Shown piece after piece: positions 50,950-59,445 of a DNA stretch of 64,000 nucleotides. The DNA comes from an uncultured Duncaniella sp. GTDB lineage: Bacteria > Bacteroidota > Bacteroidia > Bacteroidales > Muribaculaceae. Every line of letters begins with the position of its first letter. Position 1 is the stretch's first letter. Below the pieces are notes generated by a model that worked only from the letters and a program-made list of their open reading frames with translations, was not told the origin of the DNA and ran no database searches. The stretch lies in the NCBI GenBank assembly GCA_910576785.1, contig CAJTJG010000002.1, forward strand, positions 124,001 to 188,000, written 5' to 3'. A program made the position numbers and the translations under genes.

Positions 50950-52701
50950 ATGAAATCGTTCTATGTTCTCAATATCTTAGTGTTGTGTCTTATTCTGTTT
51001 GGTTGCCAAAACAATTCAGAAATAGACCAACAGTTGGATGAGGCGGAGAGTTTTATGCTTTCCGCTCCGGATTCGTCATTGAACATTCTAAACCATATTC
51101 CGACTGGAGACATGTCGGATGCCAAGCAAAAGGCTCGCTATGCGCTCCTGAAGTCAATGGCACTCGATAAAAACTACATCGACACTACCACTTTCGATGT
51201 ACTGCGACCTGCCATAGACTACTATCTTGACCACGGCACGCCAGACGAAAAATTGAGAACACTCTACTATCAGGGGCGTATTTTTCTGAACAAGTCTGAC
51301 TTTGATATGGCTATGCAGTGTTTTCTGAAAGCAACTGACTTGAAGAATGAATGTAGAGATACTCTTACATTCGCCAATATGCTTGTTGCGCAAAGCATAT
51401 TGAATTTCTTTTCATATCAGATGGGTGATTACGTTTCCAATAACCTGATTGCTGCTGATTTATACGATAAATTAAACAATGATAAATATAGGCAGTCAAG
51501 TCTTATCAAAGCATTGGATGGAAGCATTGCCTCAGGAAATAAGCAATTGTCTGACAGCATCATGACTGTTGTTGACTCTCTTTCGGTTATACTGCCCGAA
51601 TCCAGAGAGGAAAGTGAATTGGTCCACCAAACATACTCAATTGCATTTGAACCGAATAATGAAATTGCCGAAATGCTGGACACAATTTCAGATTATACAA
51701 TCAAGAGCGATGCTTCAAAACTTAATATAGCAGCCGCTTATCTGAAATTGAATCAATATGAGAAAGCCGATGATGTCCTGAAGTTGATAGACTCAGATAG
51801 TGAAACTGCAAAGTCGATCAGATACCTTCAACTCAAGCCTGAGATTTTGAAAGCTGAGGGAAGATATAATGAGGCTATAGATGCTTACAAGGCATATTTT
51901 AATGCCGTTGATAACGAAAACTCAAACATATTTTATCAGAAAACAACTGTCGCCGATGAACGGCACAAATTGGAGATTGAGAATTTAAGTGAAATCCAAT
52001 ACAGAGATAGAATTATCTGGCTGAGTGTATGCTCAATATTGCTTCTTCTATTAGTTATAGGAGTAATATCTTATCATTACCGTTTGGGAAAGATGAGACG
52101 TATATTAGCCGAGAAAGAACAGTCACGGCTAAAACTTGAAAATGCCAGTCTCCAAAATCAGAACTCAATCCTCGAATTGGAGAAGCAGACGGCGGAATTG
52201 GAGGCAGAGAAAAAACATCTTGCCGGAGAGAATATGATGTTGCGTATTTCACAGTTGGAAACGGAGAACGAGCAGCTCAAGGTTCTGTCTGAGAAAGATG
52301 AATTGCCCGATGATGTGAAGGCGGTGATTAAGGAACGTATCGGTATTCTCAATGCCCTTTTCGCCGCCAATATTTTGGATAAGGAGCCTGCCGCCACAGC
52401 TTACGTCGATTTGGTAAAACGTGAGATCAGCGACAAGGAAAAATTTATGAACTCCAACCGTCTTGCGTTCAAAGTGTCGCATCCTATGTTCATAAAATAC
52501 TTGGAGGATCATGGCCTGACTGAATATGAGATAAACTACCTGTGCTTGTATGCCATCGGCCTAAAAGGTAAGGAAGTCGGCAATTACATGGAACTGCGCC
52601 GGCATTACAACATAAGCAGTGATATACGTAGGAAACTTGGCATCGACGAACACGAAACCAACATAGGTATCTATGTCAGGAAGTTGCTTCAGCAACTCTG
52701 A
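50950..52701 (+). CDS. Membrane-spanning TPR/HTH regulator, paralog 3
   Basis: 583 residues from the ATG at 50950 (MKSFYVLNILVLCLILFGCQ); upstream extension is unlikely. Same architecture as paralogs 1 and 2: lipobox signal, periplasmic TPR-like region, membrane helix (WLSVCSILLLLLVIGVISY), coiled coil and LuxR-like HTH. The membrane/coiled-coil region is closest to paralog 1 and the signal peptide to paralog 2, so the gene looks mosaic. The middle (about 165-320) is unique. It is followed by the second copy of the 74-bp block and a truncated radical SAM gene. Confidence 0.8.
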   Translation: MKSFYVLNILVLCLILFGCQNNSEIDQQLDEAESFMLSAPDSSLNILNHIPTGDMSDAKQKARYALLKSMALDKNYIDTTTFDVLRPAIDYYLDHGTPDEKLRTLYYQGRIFLNKSDFDMAMQCFLKATDLKNECRDTLTFANMLVAQSILNFFSYQMGDYVSNNLIAADLYDKLNNDKYRQSSLIKALDGSIASGNKQLSDSIMTVVDSLSVILPESREESELVHQTYSIAFEPNNEIAEMLDTISDYTIKSDASKLNIAAAYLKLNQYEKADDVLKLIDSDSETAKSIRYLQLKPEILKAEGRYNEAIDAYKAYFNAVDNENSNIFYQKTTVADERHKLEIENLSEIQYRDRIIWLSVCSILLLLLVIGVISYHYRLGKMRRILAEKEQSRLKLENASLQNQNSILELEKQTAELEAEKKHLAGENMMLRISQLETENEQLKVLSEKDELPDDVKAVIKERIGILNALFAANILDKEPAATAYVDLVKREISDKEKFMNSNRLAFKVSHPMFIKYLEDHGLTEYEINYLCLYAIGLKGKEVGNYMELRRHYNISSDIRRKLGIDEHETNIGIYVRKLLQQL

Positions 52702-52782
52702 CCGTATATTTTTGGGGTTGCTTGCGTCAAAATCGCTAAAAGCCGATATTCTTATAATCAGTAGCGTATAATTATCCTGTAA

Positions 52783-52856
52783 GGGGCGGATCATTCACTC
52801 AGTTTACTTGTAAACAGACGTCTATCAGGATATAACGGCGATTTTTATGCGTGCAA
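52783..52856 (+). promoter_or_regulatory. 74-bp block with GTTTACTTGTAAAC palindrome, copy 2
   Basis: Identical to 46873-46946 over the full 74 bp (palindrome at 52802-52815). The flanking sequence is only similar, so the block is either recently converted or under strong constraint. Confidence 0.55.
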
Positions 52857-52919
52857 GCCACCCTAATGTCAAATATTCTTATTAACTTTGCGATAGGCTC
52901 TTATGCCAATCCGACAGCA

Positions 52920-53084
52920 ATGCCTCCCGACCGAGCAAAAATAATTGGCTTCTCCCGTCATCGCCTCTCCACCGACGGCGGTGGTGTAACCACGCTTGTC
53001 GCTTTCCACGGATGTCCGCTCCGCTGCTGCTACTGTTTGAATCCACAATCGCTCGGCAATAACAGTCATGGAATATTCATCTGA
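52920..53084 (+). pseudogene. Truncated copy of the PflA-like radical SAM gene
   Basis: The first 45 codons match the intact gene at 47010, including the cluster motif (CPLRCCYC), then the frame diverges after LNPQSLG and stops at 53084. The GGE motif and the rest of the barrel are missing, so it cannot be an active radical SAM enzyme. The next gene starts at the position that the Cys-module gene has in copy 1, so a deletion/replacement removed about 470 bp of the radical SAM gene and the Cys module. Confidence 0.85.
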
Positions 53085-53098
53085 CAAAAGATATGATT

Positions 53099-53833
53099 AT
53101 GGCTCGAAGAATGAAAATTATAAAATATTCAGTGCTGTCTTTAGTCTGTCTTTGTATGATGCCGTTACTGTCTGATTGCCGACATTGCGGTTATAAGAAT
53201 TATGGCATTGCCGTAATATTTTTCACCAGAGATAATTTATTGCCATTTATTATTTCCGTGAAATATGTTGACGCAGATCCATTATCGTTTGAGGAATTGT
53301 CAAATACCTATGCTCGTGACAAGCATAAAGTATTTGATTGGGGAGAAACCTTTGACGGCGTAGATGGAGCGACATGCCGTTTGTTAATAGATGAACACGA
53401 CAATAATTATATCTTAGATTCTATAAATGTTTATTGTAACTCTTTCAAACTTGAAGGACGTGACCCGGCAACATTCAGAGTAGTAAAAGATTATCTAACA
53501 GAGGATAAGTACGACTATTATTGGTATAATAAACCTTTGAATGTTAAAGATAAAAAGTCATTTGTTTTATTAAATGACCCTGAAGATTCGGAGCAATATT
53601 ATTGGGCTAAAGATAAATATTATGCCTATCAATTAGGTAGCGCACATCGTATTCAAATCGCTGATTACAGTTCATTCAGACCTCTCTCTGCATATTATGC
53701 ATTAGATAAGTCGCAAGTGTATAATACAAAAGGAGTTGTTAAGAATGCAAAACCGGAAACATTCAAACTCCCTGCTTGGGGCGCACAATTTAATGAATAT
53801 TATTACGGTGATAGTATAACAGAACAAAAGTAA
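53099..53833 (+). CDS. DKNYY-type secreted/lipoprotein
   Basis: About 244 residues; starts at 53093, 53099 or 53111 are possible. I choose 53099 (MARRMKIIKYSVL) because it aligns with the MARGK start of the Cys-module proteins, though 53111 gives a plain signal peptide with a possible lipid Cys (LLSDC). The repeated pattern YARDKHKVFDWGETFDGVDGATCRLL, YWAKDKYYAYQLG and YALDKSQVYNTKGVVKNAKPETFKLP resembles the DKNYY family, of unknown function, often surface-located. It is in the second module and replaces the TonB/Cys-module genes. Confidence 0.6.
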   Translation: MARRMKIIKYSVLSLVCLCMMPLLSDCRHCGYKNYGIAVIFFTRDNLLPFIISVKYVDADPLSFEELSNTYARDKHKVFDWGETFDGVDGATCRLLIDEHDNNYILDSINVYCNSFKLEGRDPATFRVVKDYLTEDKYDYYWYNKPLNVKDKKSFVLLNDPEDSEQYYWAKDKYYAYQLGSAHRIQIADYSSFRPLSAYYALDKSQVYNTKGVVKNAKPETFKLPAWGAQFNEYYYGDSITEQK

Positions 53834-53839
53834 TTCTAC

Positions 53840-54556
53840 ATGAAAAATCATCTACCCAAAGAGCGATTCTTGCGACATAGCATGATTATTATGCTTGTCT
53901 GTGCCGTTATATTACTTGGTATTGGAATTTTCATGTTTATCAAGGGAGGTGTTTCTTCCGGATATATTTGGCCGCGATTTGCAAATCCAAGGGCAGTGTC
54001 AATCACATGGCATACACCTGTTTTTGCTGGATTACTGTTTTTGCTTGTATTCATTTGTTTTCTCTTTGGCAACAAGAGGACTAAACGAACAGTTAAAGAG
54101 AAAGAAGCCTTTGTGTTTGATGAAATTAAATATTTTCTACAAGAAAAAGGCTTCCGAAAAAGAGGTTATAATTTCTTCAAGAAAAATGGAGAGATAGGAT
54201 ACTGTGTAAATATCCAAAACGACAAATGTAATAATAATGATCAAGTCAGGTTCACGTTGAATGTAGGCATATTCACTGATGTCTTTTGGTTGGAACATTT
54301 TGATTTCAAACATACGGGAGTAATACCAACTTTTCCCAAAGAATACGATTGTGCTATAAGAAAACGAATAAGTGAATTGTTACCTGATCATGAGGATAAA
54401 TGGTATAGCATCAACGCAGAGACAGATATTGATGAACTTTGGAACGATTTGGAACAAGATTTAACTGAATATATAGTTCCTTTCTTCTCTTATTATAACC
54501 AAGTATCAGATGTGGAGCCAGATAAATGTATCTATAAGGAAGGAGGCAAGCAATGA
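53840..54556 (+). CDS. DUF4304-like membrane protein
   Basis: 238 residues. Two N-terminal membrane helices (about 13-35 and 57-76) and a soluble C-terminal domain (EIKYFLQEKGFRKRGYNFFKKNGEIGYCVNIQNDK...RFTLNVGIFTDVFW) that fits DUF4304, a domain frequent among candidate immunity proteins of polymorphic-toxin loci (family knowledge). No toxin gene is evident nearby, so immunity is only a possibility. It overlaps the next gene by 4 bp. Confidence 0.55.
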   Translation: MKNHLPKERFLRHSMIIMLVCAVILLGIGIFMFIKGGVSSGYIWPRFANPRAVSITWHTPVFAGLLFLLVFICFLFGNKRTKRTVKEKEAFVFDEIKYFLQEKGFRKRGYNFFKKNGEIGYCVNIQNDKCNNNDQVRFTLNVGIFTDVFWLEHFDFKHTGVIPTFPKEYDCAIRKRISELLPDHEDKWYSINAETDIDELWNDLEQDLTEYIVPFFSYYNQVSDVEPDKCIYKEGGKQ

Positions 54557-55362
54557 ATGATGTAGGTGACAATGGTTTTAATCAATCCATGAACAAGAAA
54601 TCGGCTTTTCTGCGGTTCATGCGGTTCGTTGCGGTGGCATTAGTCACAGTGACATTATTGTGCGTATTTATACTTAGTCTTGGATTGGACGGATTTGATT
54701 TGGATTTAGCTCTGTTTGCCTTTATTCTAATCTTTTCCTGCCTGTTTTTCATAACATTACCTATTATTGGATTTTGGATATATTCGTTTGTCAAAGCCGT
54801 TAGACGTCGAACAAAAACGGATAAGATTCTTCTGTGGTTCCACATTGTGGATCTACTCCTGCTGGGAATAATTATATATCTTGCAAACCAACCACCTCAG
54901 AAATGTGATGCTGATATAATGGCGGAATATTATGAAGGTGAAAATGGGTTTTGGATGAGGAATATTGCTACCCGTTATCACAATATGCTCCCTGACAGTA
55001 CTCGATTATGTTATGAGATTGATTATGAAAAATCTTACCCCTATGTTTTAAGCGAAGAGGATACAAAGAGGTTGAAAAGAGAGTTGAAAGATTGTGGTTG
55101 CATAGGTATAGATGTCGACAACTACTCAAGCAAAGGGTATTCAACTATCCGATTCCGGCGGATTGGAATGGGGATGTATTCATATCGCTTTTATGACAAA
55201 CCTCTATCTCTTCATGAACAAGATAGCATTAGCAATGACGTGTGTCTAATAGTCTATAATGATTCCACTGTGTTTGAATTTGGTGGTGGTGTCTTTGGAG
55301 TACAGCACTTTGTCGGAAAAGAAGAGTTTATGGAAAAGTTACACAACTCAAAAATGGATTAG
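54553..55362 (+). CDS. Three-helix membrane protein, unknown
   Basis: 269 residues. Hydrophobic segments at about 23-47, 52-78 and 95-112 are followed by a soluble domain of about 150 residues (CDADIMAEYYEGENGFWMRNIATRYHNM to the end) that I do not recognise. The start overlaps the DUF4304 gene stop. It is part of the second module. Confidence 0.6.
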   Translation: MNDVGDNGFNQSMNKKSAFLRFMRFVAVALVTVTLLCVFILSLGLDGFDLDLALFAFILIFSCLFFITLPIIGFWIYSFVKAVRRRTKTDKILLWFHIVDLLLLGIIIYLANQPPQKCDADIMAEYYEGENGFWMRNIATRYHNMLPDSTRLCYEIDYEKSYPYVLSEEDTKRLKRELKDCGCIGIDVDNYSSKGYSTIRFRRIGMGMYSYRFYDKPLSLHEQDSISNDVCLIVYNDSTVFEFGGGVFGVQHFVGKEEFMEKLHNSKMD

Positions 55363-55365
55363 ACA

Positions 55366-55541
55366 ATGGATAACATTGGCAAGCAACTGGCATCTGTGAT
55401 AATCGTATTCTTTGGTATGTTTACGATGATTTTTGCTTTGACTCTCCAGATGGGATAACAAATCGGATATTGGTCTGCTCAATCATTTTAATATGCGGGG
55501 GCCTACTTTGGCTGCTTTGTCGGAAAGGAGGCAGGCGATGA
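55366..55541 (+). pseudogene. Frameshifted small membrane protein
   Basis: The ATG at 55366 opens a 30-codon frame (MDNIGKQLASVIIVFFGM) that stops at 55458. In the neighbouring frame the sequence continues as ITNRILVCSIILICGG and ends in CRKGGRR and a stop at 55541, the same ending as the intact small protein at 50386-50625. A single-base change of frame near 55450 explains both. It is a decayed homolog of that gene, the last gene of module B. Confidence 0.65.
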
Positions 55542-55566
55542 AACAGCTATACAGAATCACAAGGGT

Positions 55567-55665
55567 TATTATAACATAAGCAGTGATATTCGTCGGAAAC
55601 TTGGCATCGACGAACATGAAACAAACATAGGCATTTATGTTAGGAAGCTGTTGAAGCTGCTCTGA
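55567..55665 (+). pseudogene. 3' remnant of a fourth TPR/HTH regulator
   Basis: The last 32 codons of the regulator family (YYNISSDIRRKLGID to the stop) appear here without the rest of the gene, joined at about 55565 to the end of a sequence starting ATGAAACAGCTATAC. This is a recombination scar. The 317-bp gap 55542-55858 holds this remnant and the next promoter. Confidence 0.85.
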
Positions 55666-55785
55666 CCTCCATTTTTCGGCTTGCCGTTAAACTTTGGGGG
55701 TGCTTGCGCCAAAATCGCAGAAATTAAACATTCTAATTGACTGGTATAATGGTAAATAAAATTTGCCGCTGTTAAACTTTTTATC

Positions 55786-55816
55786 TTGTCCGGAAACTTT
55801 TTTAGATCTAATTTTG
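55786..55816 (+). promoter_or_regulatory. Promoter of the lipoprotein/outer-membrane cluster
   Basis: TTG (55786-55788), 20 bp, TAATTTTG (55809-55816): close to consensus, 42 bp before the ATG at 55859. Confidence 0.7.
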
Positions 55817-55858
55817 CTCAAATTACAGTTACAAGACAAGTTAAAAAGCGATTAGGAT

Positions 55859-56581
55859 ATGAAGAGTATTCAAGCAATAGTCACTTTCGCGGCTGCAATG
55901 TTTATCACTGCGTGCAGCGATGATAATACGGTTTTTAACGAACCGTCGCCTATCCGTGCCTATGAAACCGATGCCGAGATATTGGCACAGTTTGTTGATG
56001 TGGATAACGCCACAGGTGCGTTTTTCATCAATCCCGACAAGAAAATCACAGCCTCCGACTATGTAGTCAACCGTAGCCGTGAGGAGTTGATGATGGTAAG
56101 CACAATCAACCGAGATAAGTTCACGCGCGATATGGAAGCCGTCAATGGTGTGCTCCGTGCTGTGAAACAATCGGGCAACTCCACGGCGATTATTTACTCA
56201 ACATATTCTTCCGACAAACTTATTGAGGGAAGGATCACAGATAATTATGGAGTAACGAGGTCGGTGACACGTTCAATCAATGGCAATACACTCGCCCAAA
56301 TGGTAGTGACATCTGATCGAGATGACGCAAGACAGGTCTATGCGCCCCGATATGTTACTATGAATGTGTCTGCCAACAGTTCATCTAAATTCTATCTGTA
56401 TCAGCTCTCTTTGGGTGACACCTCAAATCCTGATGCTGGAATATTGATAGTGGCCGGGGTGAATACGCCGCAACCATGCCATTCGTACATCATTAGCAAT
56501 AATGGTAATTCCGATTGGCTTTCAGTCAAAGGTATGAATCTTGTCGGTGACGGAACGCTCTCCGTTTCATTTTCACAATGA
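55859..56581 (+). CDS. Lipoprotein, unknown
   Basis: 240 residues. Lipoprotein signal (MKSIQAIVTFAAAMFITAC) with Cys19 as the lipid site. The mature part is soluble, beta-rich and has no family I recognise. It is the first gene of a cluster; the next start overlaps its stop (ATGA), so the two proteins may work together at the cell envelope. Confidence 0.65.
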   Translation: MKSIQAIVTFAAAMFITACSDDNTVFNEPSPIRAYETDAEILAQFVDVDNATGAFFINPDKKITASDYVVNRSREELMMVSTINRDKFTRDMEAVNGVLRAVKQSGNSTAIIYSTYSSDKLIEGRITDNYGVTRSVTRSINGNTLAQMVVTSDRDDARQVYAPRYVTMNVSANSSSKFYLYQLSLGDTSNPDAGILIVAGVNTPQPCHSYIISNNGNSDWLSVKGMNLVGDGTLSVSFSQ

Positions 56582-57036
56582 AGGCGTTATTTATCTCTCT
56601 CTGCCTCTCCGTATTGATGATATTGTCGTCATGCGAAGGGCGAACCGGCTACCTTGATGAAGGTCAGCAGAACACTATTGCTATGCTTACTGACGTGGAA
56701 TGGCTTGTTGTGTATGCGGATTATGGGCTTGGCAATGAGCAGACATTTGATGATGAAACAAATATATATTCATTTGGCCGAGATACCAAAGGCTGGACGG
56801 CGGTAGGCTCTCTGAAAGACCCGTCTGTAAAGAAAGACGTCCAGTATTTTCAGTGGACTTTCACCACAGAGAATTACACGGTTATCTATACCTCCGGCAA
56901 CGCAACTGAAGGTTATCGGCTTATTAAAAAGTTGACTCCAACCGAAATGTGGCTGCAATGGTCTGCGCAAGATCCGGTGTTATATCCCAACAAAACAATC
57001 ACCTTCTACAAACTCAAAGCCCGCAACAGGCTGTGA
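56578..57036 (+). CDS. Small lipocalin-like lipoprotein
   Basis: 152 residues, lipobox LSSC (MKALFISLCLSVLMILSSC). The beta-strand pattern (TDVEWLVVYADYG, YFQWTFTTENYTVIY, LTPTEMWLQWSAQDP, TITFYKLKAR) resembles lipocalin-like DUFs of Bacteroidota. The 3' 110 bp are repeated at 60331-60441 and, more weakly, near 60951-60999. It overlaps the upstream lipoprotein gene by 4 bp. Confidence 0.6.
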   Translation: MKALFISLCLSVLMILSSCEGRTGYLDEGQQNTIAMLTDVEWLVVYADYGLGNEQTFDDETNIYSFGRDTKGWTAVGSLKDPSVKKDVQYFQWTFTTENYTVIYTSGNATEGYRLIKKLTPTEMWLQWSAQDPVLYPNKTITFYKLKARNRL

Positions 57037-57083
57037 GACAAGTGAAAATCATCCTGATAAGAATAGTAAAACTCCATCTTAAT

Positions 57084-59435
57084 ATGTCCGCTCGTCTATA
57101 CATACTTGTGTTTTTTATTCTTTCGTTTGCTGTGCCAATGTCGGCACAGCAAGATGACGAGCGACTTGACTCTTTAATCAGAACGCTCGAATTAAAAGAG
57201 GTTGTTGTCACGGCTAAAAAAATAAGACAATCGGGTGATACAATATCTTATGCTGCATCATCATATATAAGCAAAAATGATAAGACATTAGAGGACTTAC
57301 TCCGGAAAATGCCCGGTATCGAGGTGAAATCGGACGGGCAAATTATATATAATGGGCAATGGATTAATGAGTTCTATATTGAAGGGCTGGATATGCTTGG
57401 CTCCAACTATGGAGTAGCCACCAAAAATATAGATGCGCATGATATTGGGACTGTACAAATTCTTGAAGATCACCAAGATGTAAAAATGCTCCAAGGCGTA
57501 AGACGTGGAGCCGCACCAGCAATGAATATACGCCTAAAGCAGAGCGCAAAGGGTATCTGGTCGTCCACTTTTGATGGTGCTATAGGAAGCCAGCCCAATA
57601 TATCCTGGGACGCATCGGCCTCACTAATGAACTTCAGGCGTAATGCTCAAAATATATCGGTTTATAAAACCAATAACATAGGTGTTGATTTACGACCTGA
57701 AATCAACGCTCCATCTACATACACATCATCTTACGGAACTGGGATATTATATCCTGAAACTCCATCTTTATCTAACAGGTACACTTATAGAAACACCTCT
57801 CATAGCCTTTCAGTGAACCAGTTGCTGAAACTTAGTGAAGATAAAACATTTACGTTTAATCTAAATTATCTTTTCGACAAAGAAAAGCGTAATTCAAATG
57901 ATGAAACAACGTATTTGTCTGACAGTGTGGCAAGGTATATCATCAAGGAATCTAATTCTTCTGATATACATCAGCATTTTGTTGGGACCCATGCTGTTTA
58001 TAAACTTAATGGGAAGAAAATATACCTCAAAAATACTCTTTCCGCCAATGCGTCTTTTCCAAAAGGAGAAGGACTAATTAATGATTTAATTCTCCAAAAA
58101 TTTTCAGCTCACTCAATAAAAATTGATGATGAATTGAAACTTAACTATAAGAAACATAATGGGGGAATTGCAGATGCTTCATTCCATATATCCTATAACG
58201 ATAAGAAGGGATTATTGAATCTGCCTAATAATGAATTTTGTCAGATAGTAGATCAACGAAGCTTCAATATTGACGGAAGTGGCTCCTTGATTGCTCTTTC
58301 AATACCACACTTCATGTTTAATCTGAATGGAGAAGTTGATGCAAGTTGGCAACATGCTAATACCAATCTTGATATTGACAATCAGTCAATGCCTGATGAT
58401 CAACAAACATGGCAGGTTGGTGCAAGGATTACGCCAAAAATATTTTGGCATTATGGACAAAAATTTCAATGGCTTATATATGTGCCTGTCGGTCTTATGT
58501 ATTATAAGTCTGACAATCAAACTTGGAATTATAATAAAACATTCTTCTCGATAAGACCATATTCGAACATAACATATAAACCATCAGACCGGCTTTCGTT
58601 ATCACTTACAACAATAGGTGAAGAATCCTTACCTTCTGCCATATCCCTTATGGCTCAAAAACGATTTATAGACTACCGCACAACCATCTCTAACCCGGGA
58701 CATATTGAAGCGACAATGAACCGAACACTAAAAACGGCATTCAATGCGAGCTATACAAATGTGTTGGATATGCTATTTGGTAGCCTTGCATTAACGTATG
58801 TTCAATCGCGTTATGGCAATAGTTCCGGATATGACATAACTGACGATATTATTAATTATATAAGATTGCCATATTCTACAAATAGCCAGATATGGCAACT
58901 TGATCAAACATTTTCAAAAGGTTTTTTCCGATGGAACTCAAAGGTAAGTGAGTCATTTAGTATAGGCATGAATAATAGTGAATTTTATATCAATGATGAA
59001 ATTCATGAAGGCAAAAGCAAGTATCTTCGGGCTAAACTTTCATATAATGCGACGTTTACTAAATGGCTGTCTTTTGAGACCTCAAATGAATATACCCTAT
59101 CCAAGAGCTTTACAGATGGCAAAGCTAATGATGGCACGAAACATACCTTTACCAATGCCACGTCCATTATACTGTGGCCGTTTAAGCAACTGAATGTATC
59201 GCCATCTGTGATGTTCTATAATAATAACTACTCTACATCATATCGAAATAATGTGTTCCTGAATTGCAATGTTGAATATACTCTCGGAAACACCATACTG
59301 TCACTGCAATGCAGTAACTTGTTAAACAACGATGTTTTTAGAAGGTATAACGACAATGGTATCATTAGATACTCAAGCGAATATCATTTGCGAGGACGCA
59401 CTATTATGGTAGGCATTAGAATACGAATAACATAA
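57084..59435 (+). CDS. Outer-membrane beta-barrel protein (TonB-receptor-like)
   Basis: 783 residues from the ATG at 57084, giving a signal peptide (MSARLYILVFFILSFAVPMSAQ). A short plug-like domain follows: LKEVVVTAKKIRQSGDTISYAASSYISKNDKTLEDLLRKMPGIEVKSDGQIIYNG, the pattern of the OMP_b-brl family, without a CarboxypepD domain. The barrel has alternating aromatic strands and ends in GRTIMVGIRIRIT. It probably transports or exports a small ligand across the outer membrane. A GLPGLI-like gene follows by 10 bp, a frequent pairing in Bacteroidota. Confidence 0.82.
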   Translation: MSARLYILVFFILSFAVPMSAQQDDERLDSLIRTLELKEVVVTAKKIRQSGDTISYAASSYISKNDKTLEDLLRKMPGIEVKSDGQIIYNGQWINEFYIEGLDMLGSNYGVATKNIDAHDIGTVQILEDHQDVKMLQGVRRGAAPAMNIRLKQSAKGIWSSTFDGAIGSQPNISWDASASLMNFRRNAQNISVYKTNNIGVDLRPEINAPSTYTSSYGTGILYPETPSLSNRYTYRNTSHSLSVNQLLKLSEDKTFTFNLNYLFDKEKRNSNDETTYLSDSVARYIIKESNSSDIHQHFVGTHAVYKLNGKKIYLKNTLSANASFPKGEGLINDLILQKFSAHSIKIDDELKLNYKKHNGGIADASFHISYNDKKGLLNLPNNEFCQIVDQRSFNIDGSGSLIALSIPHFMFNLNGEVDASWQHANTNLDIDNQSMPDDQQTWQVGARITPKIFWHYGQKFQWLIYVPVGLMYYKSDNQTWNYNKTFFSIRPYSNITYKPSDRLSLSLTTIGEESLPSAISLMAQKRFIDYRTTISNPGHIEATMNRTLKTAFNASYTNVLDMLFGSLALTYVQSRYGNSSGYDITDDIINYIRLPYSTNSQIWQLDQTFSKGFFRWNSKVSESFSIGMNNSEFYINDEIHEGKSKYLRAKLSYNATFTKWLSFETSNEYTLSKSFTDGKANDGTKHTFTNATSIILWPFKQLNVSPSVMFYNNNYSTSYRNNVFLNCNVEYTLGNTILSLQCSNLLNNDVFRRYNDNGIIRYSSEYHLRGRTIMVGIRIRIT

Positions 59436-59445
59436 ATATACACCC

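Noticed and set aside
52851..53084. A short independent gene for an iron-sulfur protein
   Set aside because: It is the start of the radical SAM gene at 47010 with the rest missing, so a truncated copy explains it.
53840..55362. Toxin-immunity locus
   Set aside because: A DUF4304-like domain alone is not enough; no polymorphic toxin, Rhs or secretion marker is seen nearby.
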